Positions 1 to 6,339 of a stretch of 12,397 nt of DNA are shown in pieces. Every line of letters starts with the position of its first letter. Position 1 is the stretch's first letter. The stretch spans positions 1-12,397 of the forward strand of contig JAYUOV010000174.1 of assembly GCA_043760535.1 (NCBI GenBank), given 5' to 3'. The position numbers and the translations under genes are program-made. The DNA comes from JAZKFT01 sp043760535. GTDB taxonomy: Bacteria > Bacteroidota > Bacteroidia > Chitinophagales > Chitinophagaceae. A model generated the notes under the pieces. It ran no database searches. It was not told the DNA's origin and saw nothing but the letters and a program-made list of their open reading frames with translations.

Positions 1-132
1 CCCTGATGGAGCGACATTGGCGAACGTTGTAAATCCCGTAGCATTACGGGACTCCGTTCAACTGATTGCTACTATCAGGTATTTAGATTGCGAATAACAA
101 GCGGTTTCAGTTCACGGGGTAAGGAGTTCTGA
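1..132 (+). other. Possible broken 3' coding tail
   Basis: One plus-strand frame is open from position 7 to a TGA at 130-132 and ends in Gly-Lys-Glu-Phe-stop. The same frame has a TGA at 4-6 and no ATG, so it is not an intact gene here. It could be a decayed or frameshifted 3' end, or non-coding. The last 42 bases (91-132) match the reverse complement of 12300-12341 at 28 of 42 positions without gaps, and the peptides share L-R-I, F and G-K-E-F-stop at the same spacing. That is the only support for coding. Another frame is open from 2 to a TAA at 95-97. A perfect hairpin (CCCGTA, loop GCAT, TACGGG) lies at 35-50. I do not recognise the family. Confidence 0.3.
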
Positions 133-143
133 AATCAAAGCAC

Positions 144-464
144 ATGAAATTCAAATTATTTTTACCAGTATTTGCCATTATGCTTACTGCAACAACTCTT
201 ACCGTTCAGGCATCTAAAAATGAACAACTGAAAGAAAAATTTGCCGCTATGACCGAATAGCAAAAGCAGGTTCGTAAAGAAGAAATTAAAGAAAGGGCTG
301 AAGAAATAAGAGACATGGACAAATCGGAACTTACCAGCGAAGACCGAGAGGAACTCCTTAGCGAATTAAAAGACCTGAAGAAAGAATCCAAGGCTGCACA
401 AGGCGTGTATCTTTCAGTAGGCGCTATCATCATTATCATTTTACTGCTGATTCTTATTCTGTAA
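144..464 (+). pseudogene. Small membrane-tail protein gene with in-frame TAG
   Basis: The frame opens at ATG 144 and reads a signal-like N-terminus (MKFKLFLPVFAIMLTATT, then VQAS, a plausible cleavage point). It meets TAG at 258-260 as codon 39, then continues in the same frame to TAA at 462-464. Beyond the stop it encodes a charged Glu/Lys/Arg-rich helical stretch, then a Gly followed by an almost pure Ile/Leu hydrophobic tail, consistent with a membrane segment. I recall small Bacteroidota proteins with this architecture (signal peptide, Lys/Glu helix, then GVYLSVGAIIIIILL), in which the position after Met-Thr-Glu is an ordinary residue. The continued coding character suggests a recent nonsense mutation, a sequence error or readthrough, not an old relic. 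No Shine-Dalgarno sequence sits at normal distance: AAGGAG at 121-126 is about 17 bases upstream. Function is unknown. Confidence 0.6.
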
Positions 465-514
465 CAGCATTTATACATAGAAAATAACAGAACACTCTTT
501 GTAATGTACCACCG

Positions 515-550
515 AAAAAAATATCCCAAACCTAAAAGGGTTTGGGATAT
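515..550 (-). terminator. Rho-independent terminator of dnaA
   Basis: ATATCCCAAACC (521-532) and its exact complement (539-550) form a 12-bp stem around a 6-base loop. On the minus strand the stem is followed by a run of six T (520-515). It starts 27 bases past the dnaA stop, so it very probably ends the minus-strand transcript. On the plus strand the hairpin lacks a T tract, so it should act poorly for the small gene ending at 464. Confidence 0.85.
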
Positions 551-576
551 AAATATTGTTAGAAGAATACCATTTT

Positions 577-2010
577 TTACAAAGCTGCCAACTGTACTTT
601 CTGTTGCAGCTCCATCACGTTTTCTTTAAAGATTGTATCGGTATCCATTAGGTCTTTTACTGTTTGGCAACTGTGAATTACTGTGGTGTGGTCGCGTCCT
701 CCAAAATGCTCACCAATAGTTTTTAAAGAATTCTTGGTAAAAGCCTTTGCCAAGAACATGGTTATCTGCCGGGCTTGAACGATTTCACGTTTACGAGTTT
801 TTTGCAGCAGTTTATCATAAGGCACATCAAAATAATCGCACACCATTTTTTGAATGGTGTCGATGGTGATTTCTTTGCTGCTTGTTTTTATAAAATTGCG
901 GAGCACTTTCTTGGCCAGTTCCAAATCTATTTCTCTTTTATTAAGCGATGACTGAGCAAGTAGAGAAATCAAAGCGCCTTCCAGTTCACGGATATTTGAA
1001 TTAATATTATATGCAAGGTATTTTACCACTTCCTTTGGCATTTCTAGCCCGTCGTTCTTCATCTTACGTTCCAGTATTTCTATACGGGTTTCGTAGTCGG
1101 GCATGGTAAGGTCGGCACTCAGTCCCCAACGAAAACGGCTCAGCAAACGTTCCTGTAAACCGTCCAAATCTTTAGGTGCTTTATCGCTGCTAAGTACCAA
1201 CTGCTTACCACTTTGGTGCAGGTGGTTAAAAATGGCGAAGAAGGCATCTTGTGTTTTTTCGGCACGGCTAAAAAACTGTACATCATCTATAATCAGTACG
1301 TCTATCAACTGATAGAAATGGATGAAATCGTTGATGGCGCCGTTGCGGCTATGATCCTGAAACTGGTTGATGAATTTTTCGCTGCTTACATACAGTACCA
1401 GTTTATTAGGATGGTGCTTTTTTACTTCGTTACCAATGGCCTGACCAAGATGTGTTTTGCCAAGACCTACTCCACCATAAATTACCAACGGGTTAAAAGA
1501 ATTATTGCCAGGCTTATCGGCTACCGTTTTGCCGGCACGGCGTGCCACACGGTTACAGTCGCCTTCTATGTATGATTCAAAAGTGTAATTCGGGTTCAGT
1601 TGCGCATCAATCTGCATTTTTTTCAATCCGGGTATAACAAAAGGATTACGCACCGGATTATTAATCAGCAATGGAAAATCAGCTTCGTTATTATTGTGCA
1701 TTTTTATTTCGTTACTTGGTACATCCATTGTTTGTTGTGGGTACATGGCGTTACCACTATCCACTAATATGCGGTATTCTAATCTTGCTTCTTTACCTAA
1801 TTCCCTTTTTAGGGTTTTAGCTATTAAATTTATGTAGTGCTCTTCTATATACTCAAAGAAAAATTGGCTTGGAACCTGTATTGTAAGCACCTTATTTTTA
1901 ATAGATACTGGTTTAATAGGTTCAAACCAAGTGCGGTAGTGTTGCCACTCCACTATATCCTTAATTATGTTTAGACAATTCTGCCAAACTATTTCGAAAG
2001 TTTTATTCAT
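577..2010 (-). CDS. dnaA: Chromosomal replication initiator DnaA
   Basis: DnaA is the cytoplasmic AAA+ ATPase that binds DnaA boxes at the origin, opens the duplex and recruits the helicase. The 477-residue product has all four domains. Residues 1-90 form the N-terminal interaction domain, followed by a linker to about residue 130. The AAA+ core has Walker A GGVGLGKT (179-186), Walker B VLIIDD (238-243), sensor I LSSD (273-276), box VII RLLSRFRWG (288-296) and sensor II NIRELEGAL (339-347). The C-terminal DNA-binding domain carries the signature GGRDHTTVIHS (437-447). Length is normal for the family and no key residue is missing. The start at 2010 fits the usual N-terminus and has no Shine-Dalgarno sequence. 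It is the last gene of the minus-strand block, 133 bases after the metallophosphatase gene. The gap holds no cluster of DnaA boxes, so there is no sign of an adjacent origin. Confidence 0.98.
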   Translation of the reverse strand: MNKTFEIVWQNCLNIIKDIVEWQHYRTWFEPIKPVSIKNKVLTIQVPSQFFFEYIEEHYINLIAKTLKRELGKEARLEYRILVDSGNAMYPQQTMDVPSNEIKMHNNNEADFPLLINNPVRNPFVIPGLKKMQIDAQLNPNYTFESYIEGDCNRVARRAGKTVADKPGNNSFNPLVIYGGVGLGKTHLGQAIGNEVKKHHPNKLVLYVSSEKFINQFQDHSRNGAINDFIHFYQLIDVLIIDDVQFFSRAEKTQDAFFAIFNHLHQSGKQLVLSSDKAPKDLDGLQERLLSRFRWGLSADLTMPDYETRIEILERKMKNDGLEMPKEVVKYLAYNINSNIRELEGALISLLAQSSLNKREIDLELAKKVLRNFIKTSSKEITIDTIQKMVCDYFDVPYDKLLQKTRKREIVQARQITMFLAKAFTKNSLKTIGEHFGGRDHTTVIHSCQTVKDLMDTDTIFKENVMELQQKVQLAAL

Positions 2011-2143
2011 TCGGGGGTGTGCAATTAATATGTTGAGTAAAATTTTTCCTGTAAATGCTCAAAAAAAAGGCTGTTGTTAACACCTGTTTCTTTTTTGGGG
2101 TAAGAGGGCGAATATCAAAATGTTTTGTTGAAAAAAAAATTTT

Positions 2144-3085
2144 TTAGTTGTTTGTTTTTCCCACAACCACAACAGTATGGGACTTTGCAAGATTTTTCTT
2201 TTCCACACCCGAAAAATTAAAATCGAGCCTACCCAAATTAATGCCCCCAAAACCTACCTGATTTACAATTACATCATTGCCCAATTTATTTTTATACACA
2301 TCTGGCTTATCCATAAAAGTATGTGTGTGTCCGCCTATTATCAGGTCTATATTTTTACTTTCTTTTGCCAGTATTACATCACTTACCTTGTTTTCTTCCT
2401 TGTACTTATAGCCGAGGTGGCTTAGGCATATTACCATATCGCATTTTTCTTTTTGCTTAAGTAAGGCTGCGGTTTCGTTGGCTTTTTGTATAGGGTCCAG
2501 ATATTTTGTATTGCCAAATAAAGAATCGGGTACCAGGCCCTGCATCTCAATACCAACGCCGGTTACGCCTATTTTAAGCCTGCCTTTTTTAAAAATTTTA
2601 TAAGGCATGTAGTTGCCTTCCATGGGTGTATTCTCAAAGTTGTAATTACAAATTATTACGGGGAAGTTTGCATGTTTTAGTTGTGTGGCCAAATTGTCCA
2701 GCCCGGCATCAAAGTCGTGGTTGCCAATGGTGCAGGCATCATAATTCATGGCGGCCATGGCTTTTATTTCGGGCTCTCCCTTGTATATGTTAAAGTAAGG
2801 AGTGCCCTGAAAAATATCGCCAGCATCCAATAGCAATACATGCTCTTCTTCATTACGAATAGTCTGTATTAATTCTGCCCGGGCTGCCACGCCACCAAGC
2901 CCTTGGTTGCGGCCGCCATCCATAGGAAATGGTTCCAAACGGCTATGCACATCATTGGTATGTAGTATTACCAAACGTGTTTCTTTAGTGGCTGCATATA
3001 CCGCTGCTGGCAGCAAACCCGATGTTAATAAAGCCCCGCCTGTAAAGGCTGTATTCCTAATAAATTTTCTGCGGTCCATGTACAA
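2144..3085 (-). CDS. Tat-exported 5'-nucleotidase metallophosphatase domain
   Basis: This is the catalytic half of a UshA-type 5'-nucleotidase or related phosphoesterase, which removes phosphate from nucleotides using a two-metal centre outside the cytoplasm. The N-terminus has a twin-arginine motif (DRRKFI, residues 4-9) and a hydrophobic stretch ending near AVYAA, so Tat export is likely. Metal-site motifs are complete: D45-x-H47 in HTNDVHSR, D90 in DAGDIFQG, N122-H123 in GNHDFD, H223 in SHLG, and H253/H255 in GGHTHT. The product stops after this domain at 313 residues. The C-terminal substrate-binding domain of UshA-type enzymes is absent and is encoded by the next gene upstream (3207-3950). 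MDRRKF at 3079 is a likelier start than 3085, because these signal peptides normally begin Met-Asp/Asn-Arg-Arg. The stop is followed at once by an A/T run. Confidence 0.92.
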   Translation of the reverse strand: MYMDRRKFIRNTAFTGGALLTSGLLPAAVYAATKETRLVILHTNDVHSRLEPFPMDGGRNQGLGGVAARAELIQTIRNEEEHVLLLDAGDIFQGTPYFNIYKGEPEIKAMAAMNYDACTIGNHDFDAGLDNLATQLKHANFPVIICNYNFENTPMEGNYMPYKIFKKGRLKIGVTGVGIEMQGLVPDSLFGNTKYLDPIQKANETAALLKQKEKCDMVICLSHLGYKYKEENKVSDVILAKESKNIDLIIGGHTHTFMDKPDVYKNKLGNDVIVNQVGFGGINLGRLDFNFSGVEKKNLAKSHTVVVVGKTNN

Positions 3086-3206
3086 AATATTTTTTTAAGT
3101 TTTAACAGTTAACACCTTGATGGTATTGTTAATCATTATACTTTGCTAAATAATAAAAAAAGGAGTGGGGCAGGCTAACAATAAAAAACCTTCGCACTTA
3201 ACAATA

Positions 3207-3950
3207 TCAATCCATTTTCTTAACCCTTTCTACCTCACTTGCTTTTATGGTTTTTCCGGCTGCAGTTTGTTCTTTTAAATAATCTATCAAAGCATTTCTT
3301 ATCAAATAGCCGTTACTTATTTGGGGCAAAGCTTTAAGCATATTACAATCGTCGCCGCCATTGGCTATATAATCGCTGTTGGCAATGGTATATGTTGTGG
3401 CCATATTAATTGGCTTGCCGTTTATAATCACATTCACTGCCTTTTTATTTTGAATGCCATAAGTAATGCCTGCTGTAGGAAATCCGCCCCTTGCACTGAT
3501 ATGATCTAAGAACCCCTGTAGTTGAGTGCCTGTCATTTCCTGTAGAATAAGCAGGTTGTCAAAGGGCATGAGTTCAAAAATTTTGCCAGTTGTTATAGCC
3601 CCGGCAGTTATTTGCGTTAATCTTATGCCACCATTATTTACAAACGCACCATCTACATTTCTATCATACTGCTTTGTGGCAGCAGATAGCATTGCATCTG
3701 TAATAAAAATACCAAGACTTCCATTTACACCACCTTTATCCAAAGCGGTAGATGTGGTGCCAATGATGCCATTCATAGTAGAGTTTACACTGTCGCTATA
3801 TGGTTGTAGCATTTTTACGATAGCTGGATTTTTTTTTGATTCCTGCTTTATAGCATAGCTTTTATAAGTAAGCTTATCGGCCACATACACTTTTGGCGAA
3901 CAAGCTGCAAACAGCAAGACAAGGGGGAGAAAAGCGATAAATTTTTTCAT
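3207..3950 (-). CDS. Lipoprotein with 5'-nucleotidase C-terminal domain
   Basis: This 247-residue lipoprotein carries the C-terminal (substrate-binding) domain of UshA-type 5'-nucleotidases without the metallophosphatase domain. The signal peptide MKKFIAFLPLVLLFAAC ends in a lipobox with acylated Cys17. No acidic export signal follows the Cys (S-P-K-V-Y), so it probably faces the periplasm. Family motifs are VNNGGIR (104-110), ELMPFDN (126-132) and NSDYIANGGDD (191-201), the last matching the usual N-D-Y-L-A-x-G-G-D-G. The reading frame extends upstream to 4010, but only Met at 3950 gives a normal lipoprotein signal. The metallophosphatase gene starts about 125 bases downstream on the same strand, so the two halves are likely co-expressed and paired. 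The domain order is reversed relative to the fused enzyme. The role is inferred from domain and context. Confidence 0.9.
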   Translation of the reverse strand: MKKFIAFLPLVLLFAACSPKVYVADKLTYKSYAIKQESKKNPAIVKMLQPYSDSVNSTMNGIIGTTSTALDKGGVNGSLGIFITDAMLSAATKQYDRNVDGAFVNNGGIRLTQITAGAITTGKIFELMPFDNLLILQEMTGTQLQGFLDHISARGGFPTAGITYGIQNKKAVNVIINGKPINMATTYTIANSDYIANGGDDCNMLKALPQISNGYLIRNALIDYLKEQTAAGKTIKASEVERVKKMD

Positions 3951-3967
3951 AAACGGGGGAGAAACAA

Positions 3968-3998
3968 CAATGGTAAGGTACATTGATTTACTTACCAA
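3968..3998 (-). promoter_or_regulatory. Candidate Bacteroidota promoter for 5'-nucleotidase genes
   Basis: On the minus strand TTG (3998-3996), a 20-base spacer and TACCATTG (3975-3968) resemble the Bacteroidota TTG/TAnnTTTG promoter, with one mismatch in the -7 box. It would start transcription about 10-15 bases before the lipoprotein ATG at 3950, consistent with a short leader and with that start choice. Confidence 0.4.
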
Positions 3999-4018
3999 TA
4001 AAGAATGCAAAGAAAAAA

Positions 4019-4048
4019 TTAGAAACTAAAAAATTGCTGATAGATTTG
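4019..4048 (+). promoter_or_regulatory. Candidate Bacteroidota promoter for DUF3127 gene
   Basis: TAGATTTG at 4041-4048 is an exact TAnnTTTG -7 box. TTA at 4019-4021, 19 bases upstream, is a one-mismatch -33 TTG. Transcription would begin roughly 10 bases before the ATG at 4065. It lies opposite the candidate promoter of the divergent lipoprotein gene. Confidence 0.5.
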
Positions 4049-4064
4049 GCTAAAATATCTTAAC

Positions 4065-4436
4065 ATGAATTACGAAGTAACCGGAAAATTAGTAGCGGTA
4101 ATGGATACCATACAAGCAACTGCCACTTTTAAAAAAAGAGAGTTTGTTATTGAAAAAGTTGAAGAAATTGGGGGACGCACAAGTACTAGTTTCATTAAAC
4201 TACAGTTAACACAAGACAAAACTGAACTGCTATCTAAATATAGCTTGGGCGAAGAAGTAAAAGTGCATTTTAATTTAAGGGGCAATAAAAGTGAACGTGA
4301 CGGCAAAACGAGTTATTTTACAAATCTGGATGCCTGGCGGATGGAAAGTGCCAATATGATGCAAACAGCTGTAAACCAATCACAAATACCTCCGGATTAT
4401 ATACCAACAGAAGCGCCAGACGATTTACCTTTTTAA
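4065..4436 (+). CDS. DUF3127 protein, OB-like with SSB-type acidic tip
   Basis: The 123-residue product matches my memory of DUF3127, a small family widespread in Bacteroidota and described as resembling single-stranded DNA-binding proteins. The N-terminal 95 residues alternate short hydrophobic and charged beta-like segments (YEVTGKLVAVMDT; REFVIEKVE; TSFIKLQL; VKVHFNLRG; YFTNLDAWRME), as expected of an OB-fold barrel. A short flexible linker rich in Gln, Pro and Thr follows. The protein ends in Asp-Asp-Leu-Pro-Phe, which closely resembles the acidic, Phe-terminated SSB tail that recruits replication and repair enzymes. It has no signal peptide and should be cytoplasmic. It has an exact -7 promoter box of its own and is followed by a repeat element. 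DNA binding is an inference from fold and tail, and no activity can be read from the sequence. Confidence 0.85.
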   Translation: MNYEVTGKLVAVMDTIQATATFKKREFVIEKVEEIGGRTSTSFIKLQLTQDKTELLSKYSLGEEVKVHFNLRGNKSERDGKTSYFTNLDAWRMESANMMQTAVNQSQIPPDYIPTEAPDDLPF

Positions 4437-4456
4437 GAACCAAGTATAGATATTTT

Positions 4457-4575
4457 AGTATTTAGTACAAAGACTGAAACAAATAGTGCTGTATTCTTTT
4501 CAAATTGGATACCAGTGTAATCGTTTTACAATTTTGGAGTGGTGTCTTTGTACTAAATACTTTGTACTAAATACT
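4457..4575. repeat. Inverted repeat with 18-bp arms plus 14-bp direct repeat
   Basis: AGTATTTAGTACAAAGAC (4457-4474) and its exact complement (4544-4561) are 18-bp inverted arms 69 bases apart. The right arm is partly duplicated: TTTGTACTAAATACT occurs at 4547-4561 and again at 4561-4575, a 14-base period ending just before the ATG at 4581. The interior holds a small hairpin, TGTAA-TCGTT-TTACA (4516-4530). The element fills most of the gap between the DUF3127 and FAD dehydrogenase genes and could fold into a long cruciform or RNA stem. Short GTACTAAATAC-type repeats between genes are, from memory, common in this bacterial group. Confidence 0.8.
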
Positions 4576-4580
4576 TTTTA

Positions 4581-6227
4581 ATGATAAAAAACATTACGCT
4601 ACGCCTGCTGCCTTCGGAAGCAACTGATGATGCGGCTATAAAGAAAGCCATAGCACAATCGGAAGCAGTAGCCAGCGAAAATATTACCGGTTACTATATT
4701 ATTAAGCAAAGTATGGATGCCCGTAGCCGTACAGTTTGGATAAACCTTACGCTGAAAGCCTTCATAGGTGAGCCTTTCAGCAATCGGGAACATGCAGTAA
4801 TCTTTTATAAAGATGTAGCCAATGCCAGGAGCCGGGTTATTATTATTGGTGCCGGACCGGCAGGTTTATTTGCAGCTTTACAGCTAATTGAGCTAGGCAT
4901 CCAACCCATCATTTTAGAAAGAGGTAAAGATGTAAGGGCAAGGCGAAGAGACCTTGCAGCACTCAATAAACTAGGCGAAATAAACCCCGAAAGCAACTAC
5001 TGCTTTGGCGAAGGCGGTGCCGGAACCTACAGTGATGGCAAACTCTATACCCGCAGCACCAAGCGTGGAAATATAGATCGCATTCTACAAATACTTTATC
5101 ATTTTGGAGCCGAAGAAAATGTGCTGTATGAAGCACATCCCCATATTGGCACCAATAAATTACCACAAATTATTACCGCCATGCGGCAGCAAATTACCGG
5201 CAGTGGCGGTGTATTTCTTTTTGAAAAAAAAGTGACCGATCTGGTGCTGGAAAAAGAAACCATAACCGCTGTAAAAACAGCAGATGGTGATACGATTAAA
5301 GGTGATGCGGTAATACTGGCCACCGGCCATTCCGCCAGAGATATTTTTGAAATGCTACATGCCAAAAATATTCTGATAGAAGCCAAGCCATTTGCATTGG
5401 GTGTGCGGATTGAGCATCCACAAAGTATTATAGATACGGTGCAATACAATTGTAGCCCCCTCCTAACCTCCCCCGGTGGGGGAGGAATAAGACCACCTGA
5501 ATTACCACCTGCATCTTACAGTTTGGTGCAGCAGGTGGAAGCCCGTGGCGTATTTTCTTTTTGCATGTGTCCGGGTGGCATTATAGCCCCGGCTGCTACT
5601 AACCCCGGCGAATTGGTAGTAAATGGCTGGAGCCCATCCAAGAGAAATAATCCTTATGCAAATAGTGGCATGGTGGTGCAGGTGGAACTGGCAGATGCAT
5701 TTAAAGAAGTTTCAAGGTTCAGGGTTCAGGGTTCAAGTTCCAAGGTTCAAGGTTCAGGTGCGGAGGCTTCACCATTACTCATGATGCATTTTCAAAGCAT
5801 GGTAGAAATGGCTTCATTTGAGGCTGGTGGCGGAAAGTTTGTGGCACCGGCTACACGCATGGTGGATTTTGTGAATGGAAAAACTTCCGCTTCGTTGCCG
5901 GCTTGCTCTTACCTGCCCGGCCTTGCTTCGGCAGATTTAAGAACGGTGCTGCCGCCATTTATCCTCCACGCTTTGCAGGAAGGCTTTAAGGCTTTTGGTA
6001 AAAAAATGCGTGGCTACCTTACCAATAATGCTGTGGTTGTAGCTACAGAAAGTCGTACTTCATCACCGGTACGTATTCCCCGTAATGCTGATACGTTGCA
6101 GCATCCGCAAATACATAACCTGTATCCATGTGGCGAAGGTGCAGGCTATGCCGGGGGCATCGTAAGTGCAGCTATAGATGGGGAAAGGGTGGCGGTAATG
6201 GTGGCGGGGAAATTGGGAATTGGATAA
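4581..6227 (+). CDS. FAD-dependent dehydrogenase (COG2509-like)
   Basis: This 548-residue cytoplasmic flavoprotein resembles the uncharacterised NAD(P)/FAD-dependent oxidoreductases of COG2509; its substrate is unknown. An N-terminal domain of about 80 residues precedes the dinucleotide-binding motif GAGPAG (90-95), with the acidic strand end at ILERG (111-115). Further family blocks are FGEGGAGTYSDGKLYTR (142-158), ATGHSARD (247-254), GVFSFCMCPGGIIAPAATNPGE (323-344), ESRTSSPVRIPR (490-501) and the C-terminal FAD-contact region YPCGEGAGYAGG (515-526). Two stretches look foreign to the family: residues about 292-306, rich in Pro and Gly, and about 377-396, rich in Ser, Val, Gln and Gly. Both are encoded by repeat DNA (5456-5490 and 5711-5758) and sit in frame in probable loops, so the protein is probably still functional. 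The ATG follows the upstream repeat by six bases with no Shine-Dalgarno sequence. Confidence 0.88.
   Translation: MIKNITLRLLPSEATDDAAIKKAIAQSEAVASENITGYYIIKQSMDARSRTVWINLTLKAFIGEPFSNREHAVIFYKDVANARSRVIIIGAGPAGLFAALQLIELGIQPIILERGKDVRARRRDLAALNKLGEINPESNYCFGEGGAGTYSDGKLYTRSTKRGNIDRILQILYHFGAEENVLYEAHPHIGTNKLPQIITAMRQQITGSGGVFLFEKKVTDLVLEKETITAVKTADGDTIKGDAVILATGHSARDIFEMLHAKNILIEAKPFALGVRIEHPQSIIDTVQYNCSPLLTSPGGGGIRPPELPPASYSLVQQVEARGVFSFCMCPGGIIAPAATNPGELVVNGWSPSKRNNPYANSGMVVQVELADAFKEVSRFRVQGSSSKVQGSGAEASPLLMMHFQSMVEMASFEAGGGKFVAPATRMVDFVNGKTSASLPACSYLPGLASADLRTVLPPFILHALQEGFKAFGKKMRGYLTNNAVVVATESRTSSPVRIPRNADTLQHPQIHNLYPCGEGAGYAGGIVSAAIDGERVAVMVAGKLGIG
5456..5490. repeat. GC-rich hairpin repeat inside FAD dehydrogenase gene
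   Basis: CCTCCCCC (5467-5474), loop GGT, and GGGGGAGG (5478-5485) form a perfect 8-bp GC stem, preceded by CCCCCTCCTAA. It is translated in frame as a Pro/Gly-rich stretch (SPLLTSPGGGGIRPPE) that interrupts a conserved block of the FAD dehydrogenase. Its composition differs sharply from the surrounding gene. Repeats of this style (C-rich arm, short loop, G-rich arm) are, from memory, scattered in Bacteroidota genomes. Insertion into the gene is an inference. Confidence 0.75.
5711..5758. repeat. GGTTCAR heptad repeat inside FAD dehydrogenase gene
   Basis: About six copies of a 7-base unit GGTTCAA/GGTTCAG run through this segment, one of them altered (GTTCCAA). It is read in frame and adds residues near 377-396 (SRFRVQGSSSKVQGSG) to the FAD dehydrogenase. 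Because 7 is not a multiple of 3, each unit is read in a shifted phase, giving the recurring V-Q-G-S. From memory, similar GTTCAAAGTTCAA-type arrays encoding Ser-Lys-Phe-Lys-Val-Gln strings occur in other Bacteroidota genes. Confidence 0.85.
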
Positions 6228-6247
6228 CCATTTAGCAAACGTTTTTC

Positions 6248-6264
6248 CTATTCAATTAGAATAG
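6248..6264. other. Small hairpin upstream of ABC ATPase gene
   Basis: CTATTC, loop AATTA, GAATAG form a perfect 6-bp stem 20 bases after the FAD dehydrogenase stop. No T tract follows, so it is a weak terminator candidate at most. Nothing else stands out in the 112-bp gap. Confidence 0.3.
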
Positions 6265-6339
6265 AGATTGCACCTCTCATCAAAAATAATTTCCAACACC
6301 GCTAACTATATTATTTTTACCAAAACACTACGGTATACA

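Noticed and set aside
258..260. TAG as a pyrrolysine or other recoded codon
   Set aside because: No known recoding signal or machinery is visible and Bacteroidota do not normally use it. A nonsense change or base error is simpler.
206..529. 107-codon minus-strand open frame over the small interrupted gene
   Set aside because: It is Ser/Leu-rich without a domain, and its end runs into the dnaA terminator hairpin. The plus-strand frame has a better signal peptide and membrane tail.
1213..1575. 120-codon plus-strand open frame opposite dnaA
   Set aside because: It mirrors the conserved AAA+ region of dnaA, has no promoter or family features, and is explained by codon bias.
2199..2315. DnaA-box-like 9-mers (TTTTCCACA at 2199, TTATACACA at 2292, TTATCCATA at 2307) near dnaA, possible origin
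   Set aside because: All lie inside the metallophosphatase coding sequence, two have a mismatch to TTATNCACA, and there is no adjacent non-coding AT-rich unwinding region with a cluster.
5711..5758. CRISPR-like array in the FAD dehydrogenase gene
   Set aside because: Units are 7 bases with no spacers, and the segment is translated in frame within a gene.
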